64,000 nucleotides of DNA from Rhodotorula mucilaginosa (GCA_034406715.1 CP137867.1:1364001-1428000), one strand, 5' to 3'. Shown: positions 27,836-39,279, counted from the first letter of the stretch. A program made the numbers and translations. Notes: a model not told the origin generated them from the sequence alone.

Positions 27836-28420
27836 ATTCGGGATTCGGTGCTGCAGACTAAAACGGGAATACGTGTATCTGATGAAGTGCGGAATAACTA
27901 TGTTGTTGCTACATATCATCGTCTCGTCTCTATGCAGTGACGGGCTGACGACGTCGAGACTCGGAGTTGGGGCCTCGCCCGCCACCTTTGCTCGCCCTCG
28001 CCCGTCTCCCCACTGTTTTTTATTCCATTAAGCTGCTCTCCGTTCCGAACGGGTGATCGAATCGTACGCTTGTTTACGATCCGAGACCCAGCAGCACCGA
28101 CAGGCCAACGCGCTCGGCTGCCGTGCAGGCTGCCCGATCCCTTTCAATTGGGAGCAGCTCCTTCCCGCCCGAACCTTCAATTCGACGACGCAGCGTGCGT
28201 AGGGGACCACCCGCCGTACCGGAGCTCGCTCTACAGCCTACGACGACTCGCCTGCACTTCCGAGCGCTCTCGACTGCGCCGCGACGACAGCAGCAGTTGT
28301 CCGAAGGCAGGCAGCGACGAGTCCGAGTCGTGATCGAGGTTGATCGGGCGCAGCTTGCCAGCTAGACGAAGACCTATCTGACCCGACCAGGACGCAAGAT
28401 CGACTACAAGAGATAGAGCC
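27836..28420. other. Intergenic, SKN7 promoter and leader
   Basis: 585 bp with no gene. The last 250 bases are likely the SKN7 leader. No tRNA or other RNA gene is visible. Confidence 0.4.
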
Positions 28421-31400
28421 ATGCAGGGCTACCCGCCGCACCCGGACCCGTACGGTCACCCCGAGCAGGGCTACGCAACCGCGTTGCATCCCGGTCATCC
28501 GCTCCACCACCAGCCGCCTCCGCCTCCGCACCACCACCACCAGCAGCAGCAGCACTCGCCGCACCACGCCCTGTACGCCCTCGATGGGCCTCCTCCTCCT
28601 CCTCACCATCACCAGCAGCAGCAGCAGCAACACGAGATCGAGGGCGCCGCAGCCGGCACCAGGAAGCGAAAAGCCGCCGCCATGAACGCCTCCCACCAAT
28701 CCCAGCCGAGCGTCCTGCAACAACCGGGTACCGGAGGGGGAGGGGGTGCGCGAGCGAGGCGGGACGAGTCGGGCGGGGCGGATGACGACGATGAGAAACC
28801 GCAAGGCGGAGACGCGAAAAAGGCAAACGGGAGCGAGTTTGTCAGGAAGCTCTACACGCAAGTTCTCTATCTCCACTCGTCGAACCTGTCACGCGTCTGA
28901 CTTCCCTTTTGATCGGCACAGGATCTTGGACGAAGGGAACCTTAACGCGATCATTAGCTGGGGAATCGACGGAACCTCGTTTGTCGTCCATGTGCGCAGC
29001 CCTCGACCGCTCATCACGCACCCGCGCTAATTTCCATGATCACACACAGGACATGAACCAGTTCACGACGTCGATCCTGCCGAAGCACTTCAAGCACTCG
29101 AACTTTGCTAGCTTTGTCCGCCAGCTCAACAAGTACGACTTCCACAAGGTCAAGTCGACCGACGATGCTCCGAGCCCGTATGGAGACAATGTGCGTTGTC
29201 ACTCCTCGTGGGCGGAAAGGATCGGGTTTCTTGGACTCTCTTACGTCCCGCCCGCTGACCGCGTTCGTCGGGACAACCGTTCGCAGGTCTGGCAATTCCG
29301 GCATCCTGAATTCCGCGCTAACCACGGCGACAACCTCGACTTGATCAAGGTCAGTCTTTTTAAATTCGCGCGCTTAGTCATGGGGGTTGAACCTCACGTC
29401 GGCCGTAAACCTGGCAGCGCAAGCCTCCGTCGTCAAAGAAGGCGGCAGCTGCCAAAGCCCAGGCTGACGCCGCTGCGGCAGCTGCGACAAGTGGGTATCC
29501 TTCGACGATGAACCCGCCATATCCGTCCCCGCACGGCAATGGCGCTCCGGGCCCTCCGAACGGACCGTCAATCTACGGCTCGGCAGGCGGTCCCGTCGGT
29601 CCCGGTGGCGGTGCTGGCGTCGGTGGTGGTGTCGGTGGTCCGAGTAGCGCCGAATGGTCGAACGTGCTCGGCCAACTCGACAACCTCGCGCGGACGCAGG
29701 CGGCGATGCAGCAACACATGAGCAACCTCAGCGCGGATTACCAGGCCGTCATCGGCGAGATGATCAACTTCCAGAGGAACATGGTCGCGCAAGATCAACT
29801 CATGCAGAACATGATTCAGTACCTCGTCAGCCTCGAAGCTGGTGAGTCGCGACTTTTGATTATGCAGCGCTCGATTGACCAGGAGAAGAGCTTATTCTTC
29901 CCTCGGGAAAAAAAAACCCCTCAGATCAACGCAGCTCGACTTCGTCGCAAGACTCGTCGGCGCCCTATGTTCCTTCCTCGCAGGCGCAAAAGCTCATCTC
30001 GTCCTACACCGAAGTCGCCCGCGCGTCGTACGATCAAATGGCCGACCTGACTCGGCGCGCCTCGCTCTCCGGCGCCTCGTTCTCCAACATGCCGCCGCTG
30101 CCGCCTGCGCCGCCTTCTTTCGATCAATTCGAGTTTGCACCGCTGAGGGATGGCCAACAGCAGAACAGCAACTCGCAGCATCAGAACGGATCACAGCAGC
30201 AGCAGCAACAACGACCGCAACTCGGGCCGGGACCGAGTCCGTACGATCCTGCGCCGCCACCGCCCCCGCCTCAACAGCAGCAGCAACAGTCGGCTCCCCC
30301 GCCTCCTCCTTCTTCGTCGTCATCGGGACAATCGAAGGGAGGAAGTGCGAATCGAGCAGACCCCAACTCGGCGCAGCCGGGTCGGGGGGCGCCGCCGGGT
30401 CAGAATCGACCACCGCCCGTCGCGCAATACGTTCATCCGGCTTACGCCAACGATCCTGCGTATGCGCACCTTGCGCATCAACAGCAGCAGCAACAGGCGC
30501 CTCCGCCTCCCCCGTCGATCGGTCGTCGCGAGTCGGCCGTGCCGGGTTGGGCTGTCCCGCCTCGCGTGTTGCTCGTCGAGGACGATACCGTCTGTCGGAA
30601 ACTGAGTTCCAAGTTTTTGGAAAAGTTTGGGTGCCAGATCGACGTCGCTGTCGATGGCGTCAGTGCGGTTAACAAGATGAATGCGCAGAAATATGACCTC
30701 GTGCTGATGGTGAGTGTCCTGTTTGTACGGCGATTCCCTGGGAAGGCGCGTGCTTGAGCTGACACTGTGTGAGTATCTTTTCCGGCGACAGGACATTATG
30801 ATGCCCAACCTTGACGGCAAGTTTCTCGCGCCATGCCATGAACCTTTGTGGTTCGACCGTGCAGGATGATCTTCAGGCTGATAGTAGTGTCCCGATAACT
30901 CGCAGGCGTCTCGGCGACGTCGTTGATCCGCCAGTTCGACCCGATGACGCCCATCATCTCGATGACGAGCAACTCGGGTCCGAACGACATCATGACTTAC
31001 TTTTCGCACGGTCAGTCTCCGTCACCTGTCGATGTCTGGGGACGCTGTAAACTTCGAACTGCCAAGTCGAAGCGAGGGGCGAACTCCTAGGCGGACTTTG
31101 ACGTGGGACTGACTGACTGATTCGCTCTGCCCCTGCAGGCATGAACGACGTGCTGCCGAAGCCGTTCACGAAGGAAAACTTGCTCAGCATGCTCGAGGTG
31201 CGTCCGGGACCTCTGGCTATCGACCGATCCCGGAAGAAGATCCTCCCGGATCAGTTGTTCACACGGAAGTGCTCCGCCGCGCAGAAACACCTCGACCACC
31301 TCAAGCTCATGCAGCAGATGGCCGAGATCCCTCGGGCTCTCGGCTTCACGGACCACCAGATCCAAGATGCGCTCGCTCAGGCGGTCGTGATCAGCGACGA

Positions 31401-31715
31401 AGACGGCAGCGGCTCCGAGAGCGGCCACGGTGGTGGCGGTGGCCAGCCGATGAACGGCAGCAACGGGGGAGGGAGCGGGGTCCTGAACCCGTTCTCGAGC
31501 TTTGGACTGTCGGACCAAGACTATGTCGGCATGCTGCAGGGGATCGCGATGGAGAAGGAGGGGAAGCGGGAACTCGAGGTGGTGCGAGGGGACGGGACCG
31601 TCCGCTTCCAGGAAGGCAAGTCGCGCGCGCGTCCTCCTGAAACTGCTACCGCGTTCTGCGTGTCGTTGCTGCCCGTTTACTGATACCCTCGTTGCCATCA
31701 ACAGTCGTGCAGTAA
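28421..31715 (+). CDS. SKN7: SKN7-type HSF-domain response regulator
   Basis: Transcription factor and terminal response regulator of the fungal Sln1-type phosphorelay, acting in osmotic, oxidative and cell-wall stress. Eleven-exon model: 28421-28857, 28922-28991, 29050-29190, 29287-29349, 29418-29841, 29925-30709, 30792-30816, 30906-31010, 31139-31197, 31285-31615 and 31705-31715, totalling 2,451 nt (816 residues). The HSF DNA-binding domain spans exons 1-4 ([49 protein letters not shown]), then a coiled coil with [15 protein letters not shown], then Gln/Pro-rich linkers. The receiver starts [20 protein letters not shown]; the phospho-acceptor Asp of [13 protein letters not shown] is the first codon of the 25-nt exon, with SMTSNSG and LPKPFT downstream. 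Introns 1, 7 and 10 appear to be GC-AG. If intron 10 is kept, the protein instead ends at 31683 with 22 other residues. Confidence 0.94.
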
Positions 31716-32167
31716 AGCGTGCGGCAGTACTCGCTCGGCTTGCTTCCCCTTCCCCCTCTTGCTCGGCACCTCTTCGCTCTTTCCGACTCGAGTTTGTCGC
31801 CGGCTCCACATTCCCCTCAAGACCTGGCTCCCTGGTGTTTAGATTCCGCAGTGATTATGTCCCTCCTAGCATGTGTCTGTTCTCCCGGCCGTCGGCCGGT
31901 ACCTTTGAATCGGTATCGGCTCATCTGTTCTTGCGCCGGATGCTTTCTTTTCTTTGGCTGTTGTACAGTAGACACACCGCAGTCCCTCTCTGTTCTTGCT
32001 TTTAGCTGGTAATCGATACTTGCCCAAATTTCCCCGGTCGACCCTTTTCACGCGGAACGCAAGTCGGACGCGCACGGACGGTTCTTTTTCGAGGTTCGAT
32101 CACTCGCTCGACTTGGACCTCTAAGCAGCCAGTCAAACGACACAGAAGCGCTAGCGAAGCTCCAAAG
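31716..32167. other. SKN7 3' end / SRP40 promoter
   Basis: About 450 bp without a gene. It is C/T-rich near 31740-31990 and presumably holds the SKN7 terminator region and the SRP40 promoter. Confidence 0.35.
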
Positions 32168-34033
32168 ATGGAAGAAGGAATCCGACGTGAGTCTCCCTGG
32201 CCCGGACCGGTAGCTTGGATGAACGAGCGAGCTGAACTCGTTCGGAAACAGAGACGCACGTCTACCTCCTCGCGTTCCTGCGCACGCAGAAGCTCGCAGC
32301 GACGGCGAAAGCGCTCGTCAAGGAACTCAACAAGCAGCCGTACCAGGCTCCCGGGCTCGCACCCCTCACGGGCGACGTGGCCGACGCAGAGGCGGCGAAA
32401 TGTACCGGACTCGAGGTGTCGACGCTCGTCAGGGCAAAGATCGAGATGGCAAAGGAGATGTGCGTTGTTTGGACCTTTGCCATTCTTTCAGAAGGTTACG
32501 CTTGTGCTGACCATGGGCTTTCGTGCCGTTTCGCTTTTTCGCTCGCCTCTCCTCGCAACTCCCCACATCGACTTGTCCTGTGATCTTCAACCAAACAGGG
32601 AAGCCAAGAAGAGTGCGCCTGCTGCTGCTGGTGTCGTCGAAGTTGGCTCGAGCAGCGACGAGTCGTCCTCGTCGTCGTCGTCCTCGTCGGACAGTGAGAG
32701 TGACAGCGACAGCGAGCAGTCGGAGAAGGAGGTCGAAAAGGAAGTCCTCCCCAAGGACAAGCTCGCCGCCGTGCAAGCCGCCCGCGGTGACGACAAGTCG
32801 AGCTCGAGCAGCTCGGAATCCGACTCGGACTCGGACAGCGATTCCGACAGCGACTCGTCGTCGTCTTCTTCGGACTCTAGCTCGTCGGACGACGACGCCG
32901 ACAAGCAGGTCCAGTCGCGGAACCCGAAGGCTCCGAGCCCGGCGAGGTCGATGGCCCCGCCTCCGATGACGCCCGCTGCGTTGTCGACCGCCGGCAGCAG
33001 CAGCAGCAAGAAGCGGAAGGCCGCCTCCTCTTCCTCATCCTCTTCTTCCTCTTCGTCGTCGTCGTCGTCGTCGGACTCGGACTCGGACTCGTCCTCCTCT
33101 TCGTCTTCTTCTTCGTCGTCGTCATCGTCCTCCTCCTCCTCTTCGAGCAGCGACTCGTCGAGCGGCAAACGCCCCGCCGCCAAGAAGCAGCGTGTTGCCT
33201 CACCCTCGCCGAAATCCAAGTCATCTTCGTCTTCCGCCACGATTTCGGCCGCTGCTCCTTCTTCGACCTCGACGGCCAACTCGTCCGAAACGGTCGCTTC
33301 TCCCGCTCCCGCTCCGGCGCCGGCAGCGATCCCGCGCGCGCACATGATCCACCCTTCGCGGACTGGGACCCCTCAAAGTGGCGGCAGCGGAACTGAAAGT
33401 CCCGGTCCGAATGGGAAGGGCAAGGGCAAGGGGAAGCAGCAGCAGGGGATGACGGAACGGTTCAGGCGGGTCAAGGCCGAGGAGATTGAGTTTGTGGATG
33501 AGCGCTTGAAGGACAATTCGTTTGCGGCGAGGGTGAGTCTTCCTTCCTACTCTTTCCTCTCCCTTGTCTTTTCTATCGCAGACACGAGACGGTCCGCACC
33601 GAACCTTAGCCGTTTCAGCGAATGCTCCTAAAGCTCTCGGTCGCTGGATCGAATCTGAGCCGAGCTGAAGAGAGGACCCGACTGACCTGGGTGGGGATCC
33701 GATTGTTATGCACACAGCCCGCGGGGATGAGTGACTATGGCGCCAAGGCGAGTGCCGACTTGATCGTCACGCGCGGCAAGGGCTTCACAAAGGAGAAGAA
33801 CAAGAAGAAGCGGTGCGTTGTCTCTCTCTTCTCTCTCTCTCTCTGCGTACTCTCCTCCTCGTGGCACTGTCGAAGCTCTGGACTGGGGGGTCGAGATCGA
33901 GTGTCCCTGTCGGTAGGTGCTTGTCCGGAGAGACCGACCGAACTGACACGATGACGTGCCGTACAACAGGGGATCTTACCGCGGTGGCGAGATCACGATG
34001 GCTTCCCACTCGATCAAGTTCAACTACGATTAG
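32168..34033 (+). CDS. SRP40: SRP40/NOLC1-like nucleolar phosphoprotein
   Basis: Nucleolar chaperone-like protein (yeast Srp40, vertebrate Nopp140) that binds snoRNPs and supports ribosome biogenesis. The ATG at 32168 begins a short first exon; the second gives a LisH-like N-terminus, HVYLLAFLRTQKLAATAKAL. The centre is dominated by Ser runs alternating with Asp/Glu (about 32640-33160), expected substrates of casein kinase 2, with basic Lys patches. The conserved SRP40 C-terminal domain is split by two introns: ERFRRVKAEEIEFVDERL, GMSDYGAKASADLIVTRGKG, FTKEKNKKKR, then GSYRGGEITMASHSIKFNYD and TAG at 34031-34033. All introns in my model are GT-AG. Size and layout agree with the family. Confidence 0.92.
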
Positions 34034-34392
34034 GAGAGGTTGGAGATGTATCTCTTCTTGCCTTCTTTGCTGTCATTTTTGAGGTCCTCTTTCCTTTGAT
34101 GGGTGGGCGGGCGAGCGTGAGGTGTCCGGAGCTGCGGGGGACGGTCGTTGCGTTGGCATCGGAATCGCTCCTGCCCGGCTGGTCTGTAGCTGTTTTTTCC
34201 ACCTGCACTCTCTCTTTCTTGCATTCTCTCGTACTCGCTGGATGGTGCGCAGTTACCCGCGTCTGGGCCGGGGACCAGGGTTACGACGATACAGCGAGAG
34301 CGAGAGAGAGATGATGAGTGGAGAGGAAGAAAACAGTTGCGAGGGTGCGGCATTGCTACACTACAGGAACAAAGGGGAAGAGTGACACGGTG
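34034..34392. other. Convergent 3' region SRP40/PET100
   Basis: 359 bp between two stop codons on opposite strands. Only short spurious frames and a GAGAGCGAGAGAGAGATGATG purine run are seen, with no gene. Confidence 0.45.
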
Positions 34393-34881
34393 CTAGACTT
34401 GGCGCCTGTCCTGTATCGGCGAAGGATCAGAGAAGGGAGACGAAGTCGGTGGCGAGGCAGAGGAGGACGAGGAGGTCGCTTCCCTCGCGGCTTTGCGGGC
34501 GAGTCGGTCCTGCCGGAGTCGGTCGAGTTCGGCTTTGAGCTCGCTCGTATCCTTGGGCGGTTCCATCTGGAGAGTTGGTCCCGCTTTCAGTCTTCAGTTC
34601 ACTTCATTGTGCCCTGCTCAAAGTAGAGAGAGCGAGACGGACCTGTTTGGTGTCGTCTTTGCGGAAGTCGGATCGGAGGGGACCGACCCACTTTTCGTAC
34701 CACTCTGGGTCTCCGTAGTGCAGCATGGCGTACACGGGCAGGAAGACGTCTGTGAATCGGGGGAAGCGAGATGAGATGAGATCAGATTCGGAGAGGGCGC
34801 CGACACTTGGAGGCGAGGGGATGTGGGACGGGTTTGCTTACAGAGGCTGAATTTGAAGAGTTCGAGCTGTGCAGGTGCCAT
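34393..34881 (-). CDS. PET100: Cytochrome c oxidase assembly factor PET100
   Basis: Small inner-membrane mitochondrial protein needed for assembly of complex IV. Three-exon model: 34842-34881, 34643-34749 and 34393-34566, totalling 321 nt (106 residues). The spliced N-terminus MAPAQLELFKFSLYVFLPVY reads as a short positively flanked transmembrane segment. It is followed by EWYEKWVGPLRSDF and a charged helix, MEPPKDTSELKAELDRLRQD. This matches the Pet100 pattern (LE.F....Y...P, then W......, then E/K/R-rich tail). No single long frame exists, so the gene is easily missed without splicing. It sits head-to-head with PAM17 across 102 bp. Confidence 0.85.
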
Positions 34882-34983
34882 GTTGATCGTCACGTCGTTG
34901 AACTTCGGGAGAAGAGAGTCGAGTTTTTTTCGCAGAGTCGGCTTCTCTCCACCTGCCAATCCAATCCTCACTCGGCAAACAAG
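34882..34983. promoter_or_regulatory. Short bidirectional promoter PET100/PAM17
   Basis: Only 102 bp separate the ATG at 34881 (-) and the ATG at 34984 (+), so both transcripts must start within or very near this segment. Both products work in the mitochondrial inner membrane. A run of seven T lies near 34924-34930. Confidence 0.7.
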
Positions 34984-36136
34984 ATGGCGAGCAGGATGAC
35001 AACTTTTGCACGAACTCTGCGCGCTCAACCGGCTGCCGGTGCGGGCCGCCACTCCGCAGCAGCGCGCAGGTTCGCGTCCTCCTCGTCCTCCGGCGCTGAG
35101 AAGCAACTCGACTGGCCGACGTACCTCGCACTCAGGCGCTCACAGAGGCTCTACGGACTCGTGGCGAGTATTCCCACCACCGCACTCGGATTCAGTGCAG
35201 GCGCAGGCTACTTTGTCAGTCTTCTCTCTCTCTCTCTCACCGAGGACCGAGGATCATGATGATGATGATGATGATCAACTGACCCCGTGCTCGCAGGCGA
35301 CGATCGAGTCGGACCCGACCGACCTCGTCTTTGGCGTCGAGCCCGTCTACGTCTACGCCGCCGCCACCCTCGGCTGCGTCGCCCTCGGCTGGCTCGCAGG
35401 CCCGACCGTCGGCGGCGCGCTGTGGAAACTCTCTCACCGCGGGGTCGGAAAGGCCATGGAGGCAAAGGATAAAGGTTTGAGCTTACACCACCGTCTCTCT
35501 CTTCTTGGAGATGGAGAGAGAAAGAAGGGAACTAATAGCGCACGTCCCTGCCCCTGCAGAATTCTTCAAGCACGTCTCGAGGTGGCGCGCAGACCCGACC
35601 AGGCAGTCAGGTATGCATGCGCCCCCTTTCTCCTTCCTCGCCCCTACCAATGCTGATCGCGTGCGACCTGCAAACCAATCTCTTGCCCACCGACTGCACC
35701 GCATCGCACCGCGCGCGCGCGCAGCGACCAACCCGGCTCCGGATTACTACGCCGAAAAGGTCGGCTCGTTGCGGCAATACAGGTCGTGCGTCCCCCTTTC
35801 TCTCGTTATTCCTCTCGCCGAGGGCATTCGTAGGCCGGGCTGGACTGCATTCCCGCCCGAGCGCTGACCTCCAGACTTGGCTTTCTCTCTCGCGATCTCT
35901 CTCTCTCCTCCCTCGCGAAAACCGAAAACAAACCCGTTACTTCCCTCCTCGCAGATGGTTGCGCGATCAGGTCTGTTCCTCTGTTCCCTTCTCCTCTGGA
36001 CGTCGTGGTGTTACGATCCGATCAGGTTCAAACCTCTCGATCCTGACCCTGTTCGTCTTTCTTTCTTTCTTTCTTTCTGCAGAACATTTTCCGGCGAAAG
36101 GCCGCCTTTGGCGAGAAGAACGAAGCCGTCTACTGA
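34984..36136 (+). CDS. PAM17: Presequence translocase motor subunit PAM17
   Basis: Inner-membrane component of the TIM23 import motor. The first exon (34984-35214) encodes a mitochondrial presequence rich in Arg, Ser and Ala followed by LDWPTYLALRRSQRLYGLVA, matching the family TWPEFFxLRKxER region. Two membrane helices follow, with SDPTDLVFGVEPVYVYAAAT and LGWLAGPTVGGALWKLSHRG. Then come EFFKHVSRWRADPTRQS, NPAPDYYAEKVGSLRQYR and the short exon RWLRDQ (35955-35970, 16 nt), all conserved. The last exon gives NIFRRKAAFGEKNEAVY and TGA at 36134. There are several short introns; a CT-rich one lies near 35215-35296. Confidence 0.93.
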
Positions 36137-36429
36137 GAACCCGGCCCGATAGTCACGGACTTTACTCCCATTTCCCTGTCCCACGTACTCGACTACGACG
36201 AAAACGTGATTTGCCCCGTGGTACTCTCGTCTCGCCTCCCTCCGCCGCCGCTTCCGGCTCCCTGTACGCATGCTGTAAACGCAACCCTCCCCCCGAACAA
36301 TTTGGCAAAGCAAAGATTTCTCCCTCCCTCTCCGCTTCGTCTTTTCCCTCCTGCCTAGCTGGCTTCGGGCGGGGGTCCGGAGAAGAGGCCAGTGTGCAGT
36401 GTCTACAATCTAGCAGTCAGTCACGAGAG

Positions 36430-36499
<70 letters not shown>

Positions 36500-36652
36500 G
36501 GGGCTTCCGCGAACCTCGAAAATAAAAGTTGATGGGTCCTGGGATCTCAAAGTTTACATGCACGTACAATAGAAGGAGGAGGAGGAGAGGATAAATAAGA
36601 AAAGAGTGTCTAGAATCCCATCCCAACACGGCGGAGCTCGCGACCGACCGAC
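36137..36652. other. Convergent 3' region PAM17/CRH
   Basis: 516 bp between stop codons. It contains a long AG repeat (36432-36494) and AT-richer DNA near 36520-36610 that likely carries poly(A) signals. No gene is seen. Confidence 0.5.
36432..36494. repeat. (AG)n microsatellite
   Basis: Perfect AG dinucleotide repeat of about 63 bp (31 units) in the 3' flank shared by PAM17 and the Crh gene. Confidence 0.98.
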
Positions 36653-39279
36653 TCAGATCCGCCCGCCGTAACCATACGTCCCTGCATACTGCTGCTGCTG
36701 CTGCGTCGGCGGGCCCGGCGGCCGTCGTCCCTGACCCTGACCCTGGCCCTGACCAGGAGCTTGATTCTGTCCTTGTGGTCGCGGACCGGCAAATTGCTGA
36801 GGCGGATAGGTGCCCCTCCCGTTCCCGCCGATGGCGCCAAGGTCGCGCTGCCGCTGCTGATCAGAGTACTGTTTCGGGAGCGTCGGAACGGGTGGTGCTG
36901 CTGCTGCTGCTCGTGAGTCGTACGTGCGCCCGTCGGCGCCGGCGCCAGCGAGGCTATAGTCAGAGTGGTTCTTGGTCGAATAGTCGGAATAGAAAGAGCG
37001 GTTGTCGTGCCGGTACGGGTCGCCGGCGGCGCCATTAAATCCTCCTCCTGCAGCACCACCACCGCCACCGACGAGAGGGACCATATCCCCACCACTACCG
37101 CCGCCGTTCTTCCTAAGCGTACGAGATCCGCTGCCACCGGTCGAGGCGGCGAGAATGGCGGCTTGGTTCGCCGCGCGTTGGGCTCTCGAAGGTCGGTTCC
37201 GGCGAGCCCAGAGCGTGCAGACGACGACGAACAGGAAGAGAGCGACGAGGCACCCTGCGATGATGATCCCGACGTGCTGCAGGGCGATTCACCGAGGTCA
37301 GGAGGGCTGTTCCCTTTTTTTTCGTCGTCGAAGTTTGTGGGGCCAGGTAGGTGCCAAGGGAAGGGAGAAAAACGGAGGAGGACGCACCACGCCGGTATTT
37401 TGACGTTGCCACCAGTTCCCGACAACCGTCTTGGCCAAATCGCCCGAACCGATTCCCTGTTTGACCCCCTTGGTCTTGCCGTCGGAGATGATCACTAGCG
37501 GCGGCAAGTCGTTTCTGAGTCAGCTGCGCACGGCGATCACCACTCGATGTACAGAGAGTTGGCTGCGACAACGTGTGGGATGTTCGGTTGCGGCTGGGGC
37601 AGGCAGACTCACTGTTCTGGCCGGTCGAGTAGGCCGAGTTGATGATCGTCCCGGCGTTCGAGCCGCTGACGCCAATCTGACCGGCCGAGTTGTTGGCTAC
37701 GCTCGGTGAACTGGTCAGCTCGCCATTGCCTGTAAGAGCGGGGTCCGCGCCCACGACAGACAAACAGCAGCGAAAGGCGCGAACGGAAAGAGGACTCACT
37801 CCCGTAGATGTACGAATTGATGGCCTGCGCGCGCGGCCACAACTCTCGCTCTCTCAACCTCTTTGTCGAATTCGAGGAGGAGGACGAGTTGCCTTGAACA
37901 AAGGGCAAGTTGAGGTCGCTGCCCGAGTAGCATTGGATGTCGACCCATTGGACGTGCGCCTTGAACGCGTTGCCCTGCGCGACATAGGTCGGGTCTTTCC
38001 AGTCGATCATGCCGCCCGCCCAGTCGATCGTCTGCGCACCACACCGGGAGTTAATGGAGTCAGTAGACTCCTCTTGAACAAGAACCCATCTTTTGCGGCG
38101 GCCGCCAAAACTCACCCCCTGAGGCGAACTAGAAATCCCTGCCGGCCAGACCGAGAACTGGACCCTCGACGGCGTCTGCGGGAACCTCTGATCCGTCTGC
38201 TTGGCCTTTTGTATCGTCCGGACCGTCTTGCCGTCGAGGGCCCACGACAACTCGGACGGGCTCCAGTCGATCGTGTAGACGTGGTATTGCTCGTCCGTGT
38301 TGGCGGCGCGGTGGGTCGCGCCGTGGTCATAGTTGCCGACGTCGCCTTCCCAGAACCAGTTCGAGTCCCACGACGAGGTGTTGCTCGTGGTCCACTCGAT
38401 GTCGATCTCGTCTTTGACGCCGCTAACTCGGACCGCGGGGCGTCAGACTCGACGGGACGCCAAAGTGATAAGAAGAACACCTTACCTCATGGTGATGAAG
38501 GCAGTGACGACGCCGGCGGCGCCGACCGTCTTGATGCTCGCCGAGATGGTGCCGTACAGGACGTTCCGGGTTGTCGAGACTTTGGTGCCGCCTCCGTTCT
38601 CGGTCAGGGTCAGGACGAGTTCGCCGTTCTCGACGATGGACGGCTTGGAGCTGTCGACTGCATGTGTGTGCGTGCGTGCGGGTCAGTTTTCCGGCTAGCT
38701 TTGTCCAGCCCGGCGAAAGTCAGGGTCGGGACGCACGAGTATCGAGGGTAAAGTCGAATTGGGACGCGTCTCCGTTCCACGCGGTCACGTTCTGCTGTAT
38801 CTTTGACGTGTCGGAGAAGGTGTACTGTCGGCGGGGCAGAGTCTGTGTCAGTCCGTTCACCTACGGGCATATTGCGAGGGCAGACTTACGTTGGCCGACT
38901 GGCAAGCGGGGACCGGAGCGCAGTAGCCTTGGCCGTACGAGCCTTGCGGGTTGCAGCCGGACAAGCACGCGACTCCGGCCGAGCAGTGCCCGTACTCGGT
39001 GCAGCACGGCGACTCTTGCGGGCACTGGTAATCCCACCCGCACGGCTTGGACGACGACGAGGAAGAAGTTCCGCCGCCTGCTCCTCCTGCTGGAGCATTC
39101 TGCGCGCTGACCAGCAGCGACGTCGTCGTCCAGGGCGAGGTGGTCGCGTAAGTCGAATAGGCGACGTACGCAGTCGCGAGCGACACACTCGCGAACCGTG
39201 ACCTGCTCGCGCACAAAGGGGCGGGTCAGTGGGGCAGCGCAGAGAAGCCTTTAAACTTGCACACTCACCGCCGAGTCAT
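36653..39279 (-). CDS. Crh-type chitin-glucan transglycosidase (GH16 + CBM18)
   Basis: Cell-wall enzyme linking chitin to beta-glucan, related to yeast Crh1/Crh2(Utr2)/Crr1. The ATG at 39279 (MTRR, then SRFASVSLATAYVAY) starts a signal peptide across intron 1. A CBM18 chitin-binding module follows with CGWDYQCPQESPCCTEYGHC. The GH16 catalytic domain carries the nucleophile/acid-base motif DEIDIEWT near 38390-38415 plus WFWEGDVGNYDHG, YHVYTIDWSPSELSWALDG and MIDWKDPTYVAQGNAFKAH. A membrane helix, HVGIIIAGCLVALFLFVVVC, comes near 37210-37280, and a Gly/Gln/Pro-rich tail of about 190 residues ends with TGA at 36653. A transmembrane anchor with a long inner tail replaces the GPI signal usual in the family. 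Confidence 0.9.

Noticed and set aside
32587-33345. 252-codon minus-strand frame rich in Glu/Asp inside SRP40
   Set aside because: It is the mirror of the Ser-codon repeat (TCG/TCC/TCT read backwards gives acidic codons); the plus strand encodes a known family.
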